Virus record (IMG/VR): IMGVR_UViG_3300027739_000157
Span: 1 to 39,980 of that record
Strand: one strand, 5' to 3'
DNA length: 39,980 nucleotides
Source: a virus
Both the position numbers and the translations under genes were made by a program. Shown piece by piece: positions 39,628 to 39,980 of this stretch. The notes beneath the pieces were generated by a model. The model made no database searches and was not told the origin of the DNA. It was given only the letters and a program-made list of their open reading frames with translations. Position 1 is the stretch's first letter, and the number at the start of each line of letters is the position of its first letter.

Positions 39628-39824
39628 CCCCCACCATCCTGCTAGCCCTCGCTCGACTCGCCCATGCCGAAGCTGACGAGGCGACAAGGCACGGGACCCA
39701 GGAGGACGTCGTGTTCCTCCTGGCCCTCGAGGAGCGCATCCACGCGATGTTGATGTCTCGAGATCGGCCTGCGACGGGGAGCGCTCCCCCTCCAGCCTCG
39801 TCGTGGGCCGATCTCGGGATCTGA
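39624..39824 (+). CDS. small helical early-operon protein, unknown
   Basis: A 66-residue protein from ATG 39624 (ATGA). A helical N-terminus (ILLALARLAHAEADEATRHG; EDVVFLLALEERIHAMLMSR) and Pro-rich tail. No family recognised. Confidence 0.64.
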   Translation: MTPTILLALARLAHAEADEATRHGTQEDVVFLLALEERIHAMLMSRDRPATGSAPPPASSWADLGI

Positions 39825-39842
39825 GCTTCAGGAGGAGGAGCG

Positions 39843-39980
39843 ATGAACGAAGACAGCTTCGAGACGTTGTGCGCGATCAAGGAGACGCTGATCTGGCTGG
39901 GCATGGGAGATCTGCTCGCCCAGCTCGGGGAGGATGAGACAGCGGCTGAAGCCGCGCTGGAGGGCCTATGCGAATCGTAG
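39843..39980 (+). CDS. small acidic protein, last gene of the window
   Basis: A 45-residue acidic helical protein, starting MNEDSFETLCAIKETLIWLG and ending LEGLCES, with AGGAGG upstream. Its TAG is the window's last codon, so the operon probably continues. Confidence 0.62.
   Translation: MNEDSFETLCAIKETLIWLGMGDLLAQLGEDETAAEAALEGLCES

Noticed and set aside
1-39980. Transposase, integrase, endolysin, att sites or insertion sequences
   Set aside because: I looked for typical motifs and found none; they may be outside the window.

Overview
The window looks like most of a temperate, contractile-tailed (myovirus-type) phage or prophage from a high-G+C bacterium. Nearly every base is coding. Genes overlap by ATGA, GTGA or TGATG junctions, GTG starts are common and Shine-Dalgarno sites are good, so transcription is probably in long operons. 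I cannot name the host. A membrane-anchored SH3-like gene, a lipoprotein with an OB-like fold and a 7-bladed FG-GAP protein would fit a Gram-negative host such as a myxobacterium, but that is inference.

Layout, read from the right on the minus strand. A divergent switch lies at 36.3-37.2 kb: a Cro-like HTH gene (minus), an XRE-type HTH gene (plus) and operator-like palindromes between them. Leftward follow a small gene, a tRNA-Thr(UGU) (36066-36136), three DNA-binding or coiled-coil genes with two tiny genes between them, two DNA methyltransferases (beta-class DPPY and MT-A70), an HNH nuclease, a replisome-organiser-like protein, DnaB helicase, two PD-(D/E)XK-type nucleases (one VRR-NUC) and small zinc or coiled-coil proteins (26.9-35.4 kb). 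Then come packaging and head genes (17.4-26.6 kb): TerS, TerL, a DUF935-type portal, an SPP1-gp7/Mu-F head protein fused to a zincin domain, a Mu I/Z-like protease with nested scaffold, and the major capsid protein. A virion-decoration island (14.8-17.4 kb) holds a Ser/Thr-repeat fibre-like protein, a DUF2827-like glycosyltransferase and a beta-domain/DUF1320 fusion. The tail follows (1.4-14.8 kb): morphogenesis factor, terminator, sheath, tube, frameshifted chaperone, tape measure, hub, spike, a 7-bladed propeller/FN3 protein, a gp46/gp25-like wedge protein, baseplate J and further tail-tip proteins. Holin, zinc-finger and XhlA-like genes lie at the far left (1-1.1 kb).

The plus strand carries the XRE regulator, a small inverted moron at 8.8-9.3 kb, and a short rightward operon from 38482 to the end driven by a clear sigma70-type promoter. 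An ImmA/IrrE-like protease and an OB-fold lipoprotein (minus, 37.2-38.3 kb) lie between the switch and that operon.

The morphogenesis genes follow the Mu order, but replication looks DnaB/initiator based. No transposase, integrase or endolysin is seen, so those functions are either outside the window or absent. The window starts and ends exactly on stop codons.
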